The notes beneath the pieces were generated by a model. It saw only the letters and a program-made list of their open reading frames with translations, was not told where the DNA came from and made no database searches. 64,000 bases of DNA. Source: Trichoplusia ni (taxonomy: Eukaryota; Arthropoda; Insecta; Lepidoptera; Noctuidae). The position numbers were made by a program, and so were the translations under genes. The stretch spans positions 7,998,001 through 8,062,000 of the forward strand of contig NC_039478.1 in NCBI RefSeq assembly GCF_003590095.1, written 5' to 3'. The stretch's first letter is position 1; each line of letters begins with the position of its first letter. Positions 35,851-47,239 of the stretch are shown in pieces.

Positions 35851-37392
35851 ACTACATCACCATTATTTAATACCAATAGCATAAGTCGTTTGAATTTAAA
35901 ATAATTATTATCGCTTAAAAGGTTTCAGAACACAAAAACGATTATTACGACAAGTTTCCTTTATTTGTTGTTATTGTTATTCTAAAGTAATTTTAAATAA
36001 TAGTCCCAGCCTTGTGTAAGCATCCTTACAAAAGCTAACGTTAAACGTTTTATAGTCAAACTACTCTACATTTAATTACTTATTGAATTAATACAAGCTT
36101 CATGTATAATAGTAAAAGTAAATCACAATTTTAATGGACAGGTGTCATGTCAATGATTTAATGGGACGATTCAATCTTCAAGAGTTAATCGGTTTAAATC
36201 ATTCTTGATTAAACTTGTTATAAAATAAGTCAGAATTAGTGTTTTGGAAGTTTCTTTACAGGGTGATGTAATCAAAGTGGCCCTTAATCGATTTGTTTGT
36301 AGAAGTGACGTCGGCTTTGGGCGATGTCAGGTGAGTCGTTAAATAGTTACAGCAGTTTGTTGAATTGAGTTGTTTAGTTGGATGATAAATTTTGATTTTA
36401 TGTTCCGGTTTTGCATGAATAAGATTGCTCAGCAATGAAGCTTCACGAACACCTGTGCAAACCAATAAATGTTTAATATCTGAATTGCTATAATAGGTAC
36501 CTAGCTGGTAATATTCGAAAACTTAAAATGGCACAATTAGTTGCCCGAATGTCTACACATTCTATAATTAACGTGCACGGTAGCTCAAATCATTTTAAAA
36601 GCTCTGCAAATCGTATCTGGTAACGATCGTCGTTTATTTCTTTCTCGCAAATGGAGGTAAAAGTCCCCTGTGATTTCGGTAAATTGTATTAAAGCAAATC
36701 GATAAAAACGAAAATTTATAACGTTTTTTTTCTGTCCAGTCACTTTACGCGTGAGTGCTTCGTGATTTAAAGCATCCATTTCTGTGTCTCGTTTATTGCG
36801 AGAGCTTCGATTCATACTCCAGTAGTTTTCATGACGCAATGGTGATGTTAAATTGTTAAACGCCGTTGAATAGAATTTTTCTAAAGACGCATTACATTTT
36901 CCATTAGAATGTTTAGTTAACACGTTTTCAACGAACCAAATTGTACTTTTTAAAGTGGGCTGTTCAATAGCCAATTATGCAAGTGGTTTTACTGGTGGCT
37001 GCTACGAGCTGTTTCAAGTAAATTGGCATCACATATTTGTTGGAAAACCTATGGACTTCCCGTCTGTAATTGTGGACGCATCCGTTCTTAATAATTTTTC
37101 TCAAGAAAACTGTGATGAACACATTGGACGGAGATTGGTATTTATTGTAATGGCTGTATAATGAAACTTCCTTCTAATTAGTGGTGTGATCTATGCACAT
37201 AAAAGTACTGCAAATAAACTAGTTCTAGCTTATAACGGCCGACTTACTTTTTCTAATGTTTTTTAATCTGTGATCAAGTTACGACGTTTAATTATAGCAA
37301 TAAAGTGTTTTGCTTGTAAGTTATAGAGCGATCGATTAAATATGTTTTTCTTGAAGTATGCAGTTTTATTTGGGTGGTCTAATTACTTGAGT

Positions 37393-37412
37393 AAATATCG
37401 ACATCGATATTT
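37393..37412. repeat. Palindrome AAATATCGA-CA-TCGATATTT
   Basis: Perfect 9-bp arms with a 2-base spacer. The right half contains ATCGAT. It lies 365 bp from the larger ATCGAT hairpin at 37777. Confidence 0.6.
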
Positions 37413-37776
37413 CAAAAATAAATCATTTATAGAGGTTAGTAAAGTTCAAAATTGAGTTGTTGAACTATTTCATTACTTGTTTTATCAAATACGTGTTACA
37501 ACGATGTGTGAACAAAACTAATTCGATCCTCAATCGAGTCTTACTCGATAACCATCCTTTCTATTAAGTTGTTTGAGCCACATCGTTTAATTGAACCACT
37601 ATCTAGTATAACGATTTTTAGTGATACAACATGATTATCGGAGCGCTCTCATTCAAACAAGATATGACCACTTACCCCGAGCCAGTTAATAAAATCTATT
37701 ATTTATGCAACATAAACCTATTCACGGTTTTGCGATCAAAACACAATTTTCTACGTTTGTAGTGATGTGCAGAAGT

Positions 37777-37825
37777 TAATCGATAAAGTGATTGTAAAAT
37801 AATTGAAACAATTATTAATCGATTA
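37777..37825. repeat. Two-stem hairpin with ATCGAT arms
   Basis: Outer arms TAATCGAT (37777-37784) and ATCGATTA (37818-37825) and inner arms AATAATTG (37798-37805) and CAATTATT (37809-37816) are all perfect. The inner loop is three bases. The left side has 13 unpaired bases between stems and the right side has one. Sixteen pairs form in total. Confidence 0.55.
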
Positions 37826-40048
37826 CTCGAGTGTTGTGTTAATGGAATTTTCGAAGCGATGTGTTAATTGTAATTGGTATTTGGTCACTTGTTCGAAATT
37901 TCAATCCCGAATAGTTTATTACGACGATAAGTAATGAAAACCCCGTCAGGTGTAAGTTGAACTCGCAAAACTGATGGTTCTGTACAAATAACATCAAGAA
38001 AACCATTTTTTTCCAAAAAATTGAACTAGTGGAATTTTTGACGACACCAAACTTGTTTTTTATTTTGTTCATTTTTTGTTGTGGCTGCAGAAACAAATCA
38101 TCTGTGAGTAAGAAAATAATTTAAATCAGACTACATTTTAGTGTTAGAGCAGAGGCACTACTTTCCCACTTTCAATTTTTTGTGCTTCGTAAACAAAATA
38201 ACTAAAATAATTGATACATAATATCAGTAAAAACCGCAAATATGTCTCTTAGTACTGGTTTCAGTGAAAGTTTAAATTGACTTGTTCAAATTGCAGAAAC
38301 TTTTTTAGACTCACACTTGAATCCATAAATATATAGTATTTCCTAAGTAAACTATTAAGACACTAAAGAGATAAGGAAAATGTTCTCTATAAGAGCGGTA
38401 TCTCATAAAAAGTTAGTAACTACGTAATTTGAGAGGCGAGCGTATCACTTAATTTAGAATCTTTAAGATAGATCTCTTAAGATTCATTCTTAATTGTTAA
38501 CAGTCAATATGATTCCCGCTGTAAGATACGAACCTACCTTTCTCCCTTTTCGTCTTAATTACATCTATTTTATGTCTTCGGGTGTTTCCTGTTTTTTTAG
38601 TATACTTATAATAATACAATAATATGTGTTTCAAACAGAACAGCTTCATTCCACATACAAACAAAAAGTGACAACCAAAACAGTCGCAAATGGTGTATTA
38701 TTTCTTCACAGTAAAAGCACAAATATAATACTTAGACTAGTTATGGTAAATGATCGTACAAAACAGGTGATTCACTCGACTAACTTTCCCTATCGTTTCT
38801 CGTACCAACTAGATCAATGTATATCTAAAGAAAAGAAATTCAAAGGGATTATAACTTACTGTGGATCTGATAACTATTTCTTAACAAGAAAATCCAATTT
38901 CTATGCACCTGAGGGCCTACTATCACCTTTGAGAGTGATATAATTGCTTTTGTGGGAGAGAGATGCCGCTATACAAGGTTTATGCTCTGTCACGCTTCCA
39001 CAAATACAATGATACTCCTTTAAGACCCTTAGTAGGGCCCTGTATAAATAAATCACGCGATTCGTTAGCCGTAGTACAATTAGATGAGATTGTATTATAG
39101 GAAATTAGTAGTTATTGGCAGTGAAACGGCTCAGTTTAGCTACCGGGATTGAAACTTGTTCTAATAAATACGCTGCGTACGTACTGCGTCGTTAACTTAA
39201 CTATGTTATAACCTTCTTTTATCTAACATTTGCATATTAACATACTTTAATGTTGGTAGAGACATTTTGACGCTCTCGATCGCTTTATCAGGAATCTAAA
39301 TTGTTCTATTATAATATTAAATGCTAAGAAATTGGTTGTTACGTCGGCGGGGATGCCGTTTTGCTTGCTTTTACGGGTTTATGGATATTTCAGTTTGTTT
39401 GTTTGTGTCCAATTTGTTTGCGAATGTTATTATATTGTGGGCACGTGTGTGGTTTGTGGCAAAAACCTTTTATAATCAAATTAATTCTGCTCTTGAACAT
39501 GTGCCCAGTAAATGGCCTATTAACGAATACACGAAGTTAACAACCTTATATGCATAAGGATGACCAAAATACTTAACTGTTAATAGAGATAGGTATAACC
39601 ATATATTCCGTAAAATATCTCGGGACAATATTTCAGTGTTTCGCATCATAAACGGAGATCTAAATAGTTTGTGCGTAATTTATGTGTTTTGAAATCATCT
39701 TGATACTTTGTTTTATCTTCAATCGAAGATGATATTTTACAGATATACCAAGCAAACTCACTTTAGCCTGTCTCCTTTGTCTACTAAAGTGCTATTTCTA
39801 GCTTTTACTTGAACGTTATTTACTTAGGAAAAATATTTTTTTGACCTATTGGTATTTGGTAAAGGCTAACACGTTTCATAAAAGTTTTCTGTTTAGCTTT
39901 TTCATTAATTGAATGGAGCCGTAATTAATTTTCTATGTTTAGCTATTGGCAAAGATTTCCTTAAGTAAATATAGAGTAATACTAAAACGAAACCTCAATA
40001 CTATAACAGTGCCATATATCGGACCGATAGCTTCCCGATCATCATACC

Positions 40049-40056
40049 TGACGTCA
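40049..40056. promoter_or_regulatory. Perfect CRE site TGACGTCA
   Basis: Full palindromic CREB/ATF consensus. Binding is not shown. Confidence 0.3.
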
Positions 40057-40357
40057 TTACAAAACATATTCTTAAGATATCCAATTACGGTACAAGATAT
40101 ACAAACTATTCGATACACAAACACTGCAATTACGATACATCGGAGCTTCTAAACCAATCGAGTCGAAATCGAGTTGAACGTCGAGCTAGTTATAGGTGTA
40201 GTGGCGCAAACCTGCGTAATATTCAATTGTAGGTAACCGCAAATACTTGGATCCGTTGCTTTCGCGATGTATCACATGAAAGTGGGGCTTCGATGCTCCG
40301 TGTTGTGTGATAAGATCCATTTGTAGGTAAATTTCTTCGCAGTGATAGATTTGAATG

Positions 40358-40408
40358 AGCGAGACAACGCTCTACCAAATGTAACGCGCTGTCCCGTTTC
40401 CACGGTTG
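40358..40408 (+). mobile_element. MITE core, second copy
   Basis: AGCGAGACAACGCTCTAC, then CGCGCTGTCCCGTTTCCACGG, aligns with the core of the 6459-6587 element (6501-6551) at most positions and keeps the internal inverted repeat. The terminal CTACTACC repeats are not found nearby. This is therefore either an internal fragment or a related family that shares the core. Confidence 0.5.
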
Positions 40409-41967
40409 CGACAGTCTTATTACAAGTGGCGGTGTTAATCTAAGAAGGGTAAAGGTTAATTATGTCTGATAGGCTCATTTGATTACTAATGAAAGCGAAT
40501 GTAGCTCGCTTCGATTTGATCTCTAGATAAGATGAGATAATCTTTATTTTTAAGAACATGATACAGATAAGTTGTAATCTAATATTGGGTCATGATATTC
40601 TACCATTTCGACTAGATTTCGTAAATTACGTAAATCACCTATAAACTTCTATTAAAATGTTTGTGATAAAGGATGCCTCTACATTTTTACAATATAAAAA
40701 GCTACAGTTTCAAAACAAACTACCAACATTTTTCGTTAAACGCTTGGGTGAAACTTTTCAATACAGTAGGCTTTAATACGTTTAGAGCGAGCCTACTATA
40801 ATTTATTTTCCATGAACAGTTGGCCGCACGTGCCAACTAGGCTCTGGCTTCAATAGATTGTAACGAGCCGACATTTTTGTTCCATTGTTTTCGTTGTCTT
40901 TTTATGATAGCGGTATCGCTTGTAATAGCGGCTGACTCTGAAAGTGGAAGTGGAAAACGAATATTGTTGTCCACTTGTTGCCTGTTAGTTTTTTGTTGAG
41001 ATTTTGATAGGCAATCGAAGAAGTGTTCCTATCGCTCATATTTTGTATTTGGAGTGATTTTGTTGAAGATCAAGTTTTCCATGATGATTGCAATGTTTGA
41101 ATATTTTGTGGATAGTAATGTTAAGGGTTATGTAAAATATACTTGCCAGTTTTTGAGCACACATTTACTGTTTGTTTCACTGAGCTTTAATTAAACATCA
41201 ATATTAGTGATGATTTAAGGTATTTAAATTTCTAAACAAATGGTGTAACTGTTCTTTTTTCATTAGATAGGTTTCAAAACGTTCCTAATTTTCATTTTGA
41301 TAAGGGCCATTATAGACAGGAACATCGCGTCGGCAGAAAAGTATTAACTACAACTAAGAAAATGCCTTTAAATCGTATTCAAGAACCTAAATGAATGCCT
41401 AATAATAGCTCTGTCAAAATGTCCATTTATAACTGCAATATTTTCGCCAGCCTTGACGTGCCAATTCCCAACAGCCTGCTGCCACATTAAATTGAATTTT
41501 ATGAAAATTTTACGACCGATTATGATTGCTTATTTAAATAGACAATTACGCAGCGTTTAATGAAAATTACTTTTCAATTAGTCCGCTTCCTGTCGGGGGA
41601 TATTAATATTACTGTATTGACTTGTCATGTCACGAGCTTATGTTTGGTTAAACTGTACGTTTAATTAGTTTTGAGACTTAATCTGTTGTAATTAGGTTTT
41701 AATTGCTTATCCGATGCGGTAGCGATTTTATATAGAATGATGTTTAGTGGCCGACTTAAGCAATGTTTTCTCCAGAGATGCCAAGCAAGGGATATGTTTT
41801 GAAATTCAATAGAAATGCTTCAACAATAAGTCTGTGGAAAATTAGATAAATTGCTTGATTATAACGGAATTGATAATTTACATCCTTGATACGCACTCCT
41901 GCTCTAAATACATCTTAATGTCATATACAGTTTAGTTAATGGTACAATTATTTAAATAATATGACAC

Positions 41968-42004
41968 TGACGTCACTGAAGTAAAAAAAAACATTGGCGC
42001 CAAA
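41968..42004. promoter_or_regulatory. CRE next to E2F-like palindrome
   Basis: A perfect TGACGTCA (41968-41975) is followed 18 bases later by TTGGCGCCAA (41994-42003), a 10-bp palindrome matching the E2F-type core GGCGCC in a TTGGCGCCAAA context. Both are full consensus-type sites within 37 bp in AT-rich DNA. Binding by CREB/ATF and E2F/DP is inference. Confidence 0.4.
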
Positions 42005-42767
42005 TAAACAACGCTGTCCGAAAATTATTTACAAACAAAAATAAATTGCATCATTCAATACGTATTACATTAAAATAATTCATAGATACGATACGCAAAT
42101 TACGTACACAGCCAGCCATCAAACTAAATACGCAATTACAATTTACGCACCCAAAGCTTAAATTAAATGTTAATTAAAATGGAATAATAACAGAAGCCGC
42201 TCGAAGTAATTACCTTCTGTGTTTGTAGATAATTTAAAATGAATTTATTCTGGTTTGTTTTTATTTCATCTATCATATCGTGACTATGGCTGACATGGGT
42301 GTCAGATCTATTCGATTCAGCCTCGGTACTGAGTGATTTGGTATCACTTACAAGCTTTAATATTGATTTTATGGACTGCTTATAACGCTGGTATTAATGG
42401 TGTGCGCTCGTCATTTGTTTAATTTGTTTTGTCGGGTTAGTTATGGACTTATCACAAGAACAAGATTGTTTCGTCTATTTTTTTGTTCTTTCAAAGCGAA
42501 AACAAATATTGATTTAGAGGTAATTTAACACAGTGATCTCTCAACTCAAGAGGCCAAATTCAAATAATGTCATGAGTCATTGTACACATCAAAAGAAAAA
42601 AATATCTTTTTCTAATAAAGACATAAGACAAAGTTGTAAAACATCTCAATACCATAGCAAAGACACATAAAGTAATGCTCGAGACCTCAATAAAAATAAA
42701 ACGACGCTGTAATGCAAATTACTCTAATTTATACAGATTTAAGATGGAAAACGGCGCTCCTAGGAAA

Positions 42768-42870
42768 ATTTCTCCGCGGCGGTCGTTTGCTGCGCGATTA
42801 TATCGGAGCGTGTAATGCGTGCGCAGTTCCATGTACAGTCACTGACGACGTATCGTCACACATACGCTGC
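42768..42870. promoter_or_regulatory. GC islet
   Basis: CpG-rich patch with CTCCGCGGCGGTCG, TGCTGCGCG and TGCGTGCGCAG words. The plus frame across it (42712-42948) has no domain. It is similar in composition to the other islets. Confidence 0.25.
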
Positions 42871-43882
42871 GGTTCACTGGAAGAGGTATCAAGTTACAGA
42901 ATAGCGTATAATGTATTCTCGATTTTGATGTTCTTGTTTGGATTTTAGACAGAATTTTAAAATATTTGTAGAGCGTTTAATAAATAATTAAATTAAGAAT
43001 AGTGATTGTCAAAATAGCTCAGTGATAAAAAATACTTGTGGTGTAATATCAATGGCAGTTGGTTACAGTATGTGAATGTTTCGGAGTATAATTTTACCAT
43101 TTCTTTAGTTCTATTTTACAAGTACAAGTTCCTGATAAATGAGAGAATAAAAATAGTTCTAGTGGGTGATAATAATTTTACTTCAATATACTTGTGTGTG
43201 CGAATATACCTTTAAGATTGCCGAAGACACTTTAAAACTTTTCATTTTTTAAGTGTCTAAATAAGTTTGTTCTGTTAATGTTTTGGTGTAAAGTAAAAAG
43301 CGTAGCCTATTTTTTCGTAAGTGCTATTGTTTGGTAAAATTATTCCATTTTCCTTATTGGATATAGAAATTGTTCAATAAATTGTTCCAAACAATTTAGA
43401 GTCGCCCTAAATGTTGTAGAAAGTTTACGTAATTCAAACTTTTCGTGATTACTCCAAAGAGTTTTATAAAATGTAGACCAACTCTACGTTTGTAGTTTAG
43501 TACGTAGTCGATAAAACTTTTTAGAAAGTAGAGTCGTAAGAACGTCTCGTCAAATAAACTGTGTCTAAGTGTTCTCTTAATTTAAACTATGGTAAATTAA
43601 AAAGCAAAAAACGCCTACATTAAGGCTACTGAAGAGACACAACAATTTACGAGAGGATTTCCAAATTACAAAACGATTATAAATAATGTTAACCTTAACC
43701 TTGTGGTGAATATACCATTGAATATGTTCATATTAAATTCATAATTTAATTTTCACACATACATTCTACAAGTACTATGTAAATCACCTCCTAAATCTCG
43801 AAACAATTGAAAGCCGTATATTCATTTAATTCGCCCACACTGTCGTATTCAGTCCTTTACGCTTCCAGTGCATGTTATTGTA

Positions 43883-43912
43883 GGTACCTTTAGTACCTGG
43901 TACTAGGGTACC
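43883..43912. repeat. GGTACC/GTACC quasi-palindrome
   Basis: GGTACC, TT, TAGTACC, T, GGTACTA, G, GGTACC. Folding about the central T gives 13 pairs interrupted only by TT against G, and an A-T pair extends it outward. Four GTACC-type words sit in 30 bp. No protein family is assigned. Confidence 0.6.
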
Positions 43913-44134
43913 TGTAGTAGCCGACTAATCGCAGGCTGGGGTCAAACCGTGTAGGATCCCGTCGGCCCACCACGTTTATTATAATAAGCTTAGCCATTAT
44001 AAAGTTTGCCCATCGCCCTTTATGCTAGCCTAGAATACGTTAAACTATTTTCGTTTTACATTCTGTTGGAGAGGATGGCAGTTGACAAGCGGATTTGGGA
44101 GATATGGTTTGATTAGGTAACCTGAAATAGTAAA

Positions 44135-44194
44135 CTTTTTGTTTTTGTCTTTTGTTTTTTTTTTGTTCCGTATTTTTTTTTGTGTAACAATTCT
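44135..44194. repeat. T-rich tract
   Basis: About 60 bases that are nearly all T, with scattered G and C. This could be the poly-A tail of a reverse-strand retroelement, but no element body is recognisable beside it. Confidence 0.6.
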
Positions 44195-45663
44195 TTGTTG
44201 TCAAATATTGTCGAATTGAAGACGAAATCAGGGGTTCAAAAGTTTGTTATTCATTTTATAGTCTTTTGAATTTTATTGCAACTTACCTATTAGCGCTTCG
44301 ACGTGGTAACTGGGTATAATCTCATTTGCGGTAGTCAGCTTGGCGGCGGTAATGGTACACTGTAACAAAAATAATACACTATTATTATTACGGAAACACG
44401 TATAAAAAAAAACTAATAAGTATGACATTGGGGTAAGTAGAAAATCAATCATTTATTTATCTTTAATGTCCTTGTGAGGCACTTGAAAGAAGAATAACCT
44501 CAAAATACTTGATGGTAATAAGTCCGTCTAGCCACCGCTTTGTAATACCATATAAAAACGATAAAAAAGACATAAGCAATAAATCAGAACCAAATAACAT
44601 GTTACGTTACATATAAAGAAGATACGAACAGAGAAACCAGGCTAATAATTGGTAATAAAAATGTATAGGTTTTGATGACAAATTAAGCGGCTAGCCCGTA
44701 CATAATGACGGTGTTGAGACACAACAAATAATAACGGTTGTTTACCAATAATAAGGCTAGCAATAAGTTAATTTCGACGTCATCTGGCTTGCGCAATCCG
44801 AACGTCCCCAAATAATTAGTTGCCACAAAAACTCTCGCTTGCAATTATTTCATAGTATTTCGTAATTGCAATGAAATTAGTCGCATCGTGACAATCCTGC
44901 CGATCGATATACAAGTCTATTGGGTTTTAATCTCGTGATCTTTGAACTATTGCCAAATGTTCTGCAGCCCTGCATTGTCGCTTGTGATTCATGCTCTACC
45001 GTAAGCTCCTTTTACACGAATTATATAAATTATCGATGTTCGATCGGGATTATGCGATATTGCACTTTTTACTTTGAATTCGTAACGTCGTATTTTTTAA
45101 AATAACGAGCGTGTTTATTAGGTTGTAAATTAGGTGTGTTGCAAAAGTTGTTACAAGGCTTTGTTATAAGTTTCACTCTACTGATCGTAAACATTCCTCA
45201 TTGGTTATATGTTCATTTTTAGTTTTTATGTTTTGAATTATTGTTAGCCTTAAAATTATTATTTATTGCATACATTCTTAATATTGAGGTTACGATATTT
45301 TAACGTGGTTTTGTGCTAACTGGACTAGATTGATATGTTATGTTGGATAGTCCCAACGGTCTACCACGACATAAAAAACAGGTGTGGATGAAAACGCTCT
45401 ACAATGTTACGATGTCACGAATAATATTACTTTAAGAGATCTGGTGATAGGACTTCTAGGAAGCGTATTTAACAGTCTAGTTACATTAAAGAGGTGATAT
45501 CTATATTAAAGTCTAGACCAGATCAAAGGCCCAAATTAGTAGCAAAGCTTACAAATACTTGAATATTCATGAAGCTACTTTACAGAGATGAAATTACATA
45601 GTACAGTGAGTGCTAGACGTATTTTATTCGCATAAGCGGAAAATAATTTCTTTATAGGCATGG

Positions 45664-45725
45664 AATCGATTAGCGGCGCGGTTTACGATGCGCCTGCGCC
45701 GCTCCGGGTGCCAGCTTTATTGCCC
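45664..45725. promoter_or_regulatory. GC islet with NRF1-like word
   Basis: ATGCGCCTGCGCC (45688-45700) has two GCGCA/GCGCC half-sites. It is flanked by AGCGGCGCGG and CCGCTCCGGG. It begins beside AATCGATT (45664-45671). The flanks are AT-rich. Confidence 0.3.
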
Positions 45726-47183
45726 CGTACATAAGTACTGGTTACATACACATAGTAACTAACTTGTTATTAATGATTTAAACCTTCCTTTTAATGAAAA
45801 ATTAGAACTGTGAGCGCATGAGTTAATAAATGTAAACGGCAGTTGAAATTTTATGCAAATTTTAGGTTTGATCTAAATAGGAGACTGGTGGGGGGTAATT
45901 ATGGTTACGTATAGGGAGGTAACTTTTAGAGTTTACTTACTTAACAATTTCTGAATATATTATGAGTTAAGAAGTAGCTGTTGATAGTTCAGGTATCATA
46001 TAATTAGTATTCAAAAAGAAGCCAATATTTTTGAAATTCCGTAATATTTAGAAATTGTCATCATGACATAAGTAATCACGTTGATAATACTGACCATTTC
46101 GCTATTATCAACATTTTCCTACATAAATATTGTTTTTGCTGTTCAAGATGATGTTGAACCGTAGTAGTAATTCGAATACAAAAACCTAGTAGTATTGCAT
46201 AAAAAAATTAATTGCCTCAATATGTCTGAACTTAAGAACAACAGTAACTATCAAGTCACCGCATACCGAAACCATTTCTCAACGAATGTTATTGCTTCAT
46301 CACATTCATACAATCCACCACATACAACACTAACCCATATTGATCGTTATTTGCAAAACATTAAGGTTGATTTTTGCAATGTAACGTAAGCTTTTGTGAG
46401 GTGTATTGTATTATGCATCAATGAGTTTGTGTTTGATATCGAAACAAAGGTACAAACAATCCGAGAGATCTATTACGTGGATGGCTATTGAAAAAATTGA
46501 CGAGCCGCACCTTAATGTGATACAGGGGTGAAGAGTTTGGCCAACATTGGCACGTGCCTACAATAATGGAACAAATGTTGGACTTATTAAATTGTAGACA
46601 GCGATACTATTTTGTTTTAAAACAGAGGCATTACCTCCACAGCTTAGTGTAATATTATTTCAGGTGAAAGAGAAGCCGCTTTGTGTTTCGTCTACTGTGT
46701 ATTACGATTTCACGTTACGTACCTATATAAAAAAAAAGTTTCTTGTAAATTGTAGACGTTTTGGAGATTGATAAGATTGGATAGTGTAAGAAGTTTTAAT
46801 AAGAAAAATTACCCTTAAGAAATTCATGAACAACAAGACAACACGTCTATCCACTATGCTCCTCAGTCTACTCATCCGTGTGTCTCAACGTAACATATCA
46901 GATACAATAGCCGATGATTCTGATACACAAAGCGTTGGGAGCCTCGTTATTAATCCTCACTGAAGATTGATGTGACAGTGTATCATACATATATATTATA
47001 TACAATGTGGGTTAAGGTCCAAATATGAAGCAAGCATTCAACATAGGACAATAGCCAAACTAATGTACTTGCTAATTACATATTTAAGCAATAAGAAGAA
47101 GATTCTTGGAATCTTTTTGATATTAAAACTCTTTTCTTTCATAATTTTTTGTCCATCGTATCCACATTAAAGAAAACATTTGT

Positions 47184-47239
47184 AGTCGTGGAAACGAGAC
47201 GGAAAACTGCACGATGTAGAGCGCTGTCTAGCTCTCTCA
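47184..47239 (-). mobile_element. MITE core, third copy
   Basis: Read on the minus strand it begins GAGAGAGCTAGACAGCGC, continues CTCTAC, and ends GTCTCGTTTCCACGACTA. It aligns with 40354-40408 at both ends, with a diverged middle. No terminal inverted repeats are found nearby. Confidence 0.5.

Larger units (their letters stand above)
35851..40357. other. Gene-free AT-rich DNA with ATCGAT palindromes
   Basis: No credible gene. It contains the palindromes at 37393-37412 and 37777-37825, and a perfect CRE at 40049-40056. The 129-codon minus frame at 36585-36974 opens on TTG and has no domain. The plus frame at 38626-38943 (105 codons) is also unrecognised. Confidence 0.5.
40409..43882. other. 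Gene-free DNA
   Basis: No credible gene. The segment 41960-42240 is less random-looking, with a CRE, an E2F-like site and many ATTA/TAAT words. A GC-rich patch at 42768-42870 is listed separately. No transposon ends are seen. Confidence 0.5.
43913..47183. other. Gene-free AT-rich DNA
   Basis: No credible gene. It holds a T-rich tract at 44135-44194 and a compact GC islet at 45664-45725, both listed separately, and the palindrome GGCACGTGCC (46549-46558), an extended E-box. Open frames at 44920-45105 and 46195-46389 show no domain. Confidence 0.5.

Noticed and set aside
36499..36515. AGCTGGTAATATT, recalling miR-283
   Set aside because: Partial match only, with no precursor-like stem around it.
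36585..36974. 129-codon open frame, minus strand
   Set aside because: It opens on TTG with no domain match that I can recognise. Length is within chance expectation.
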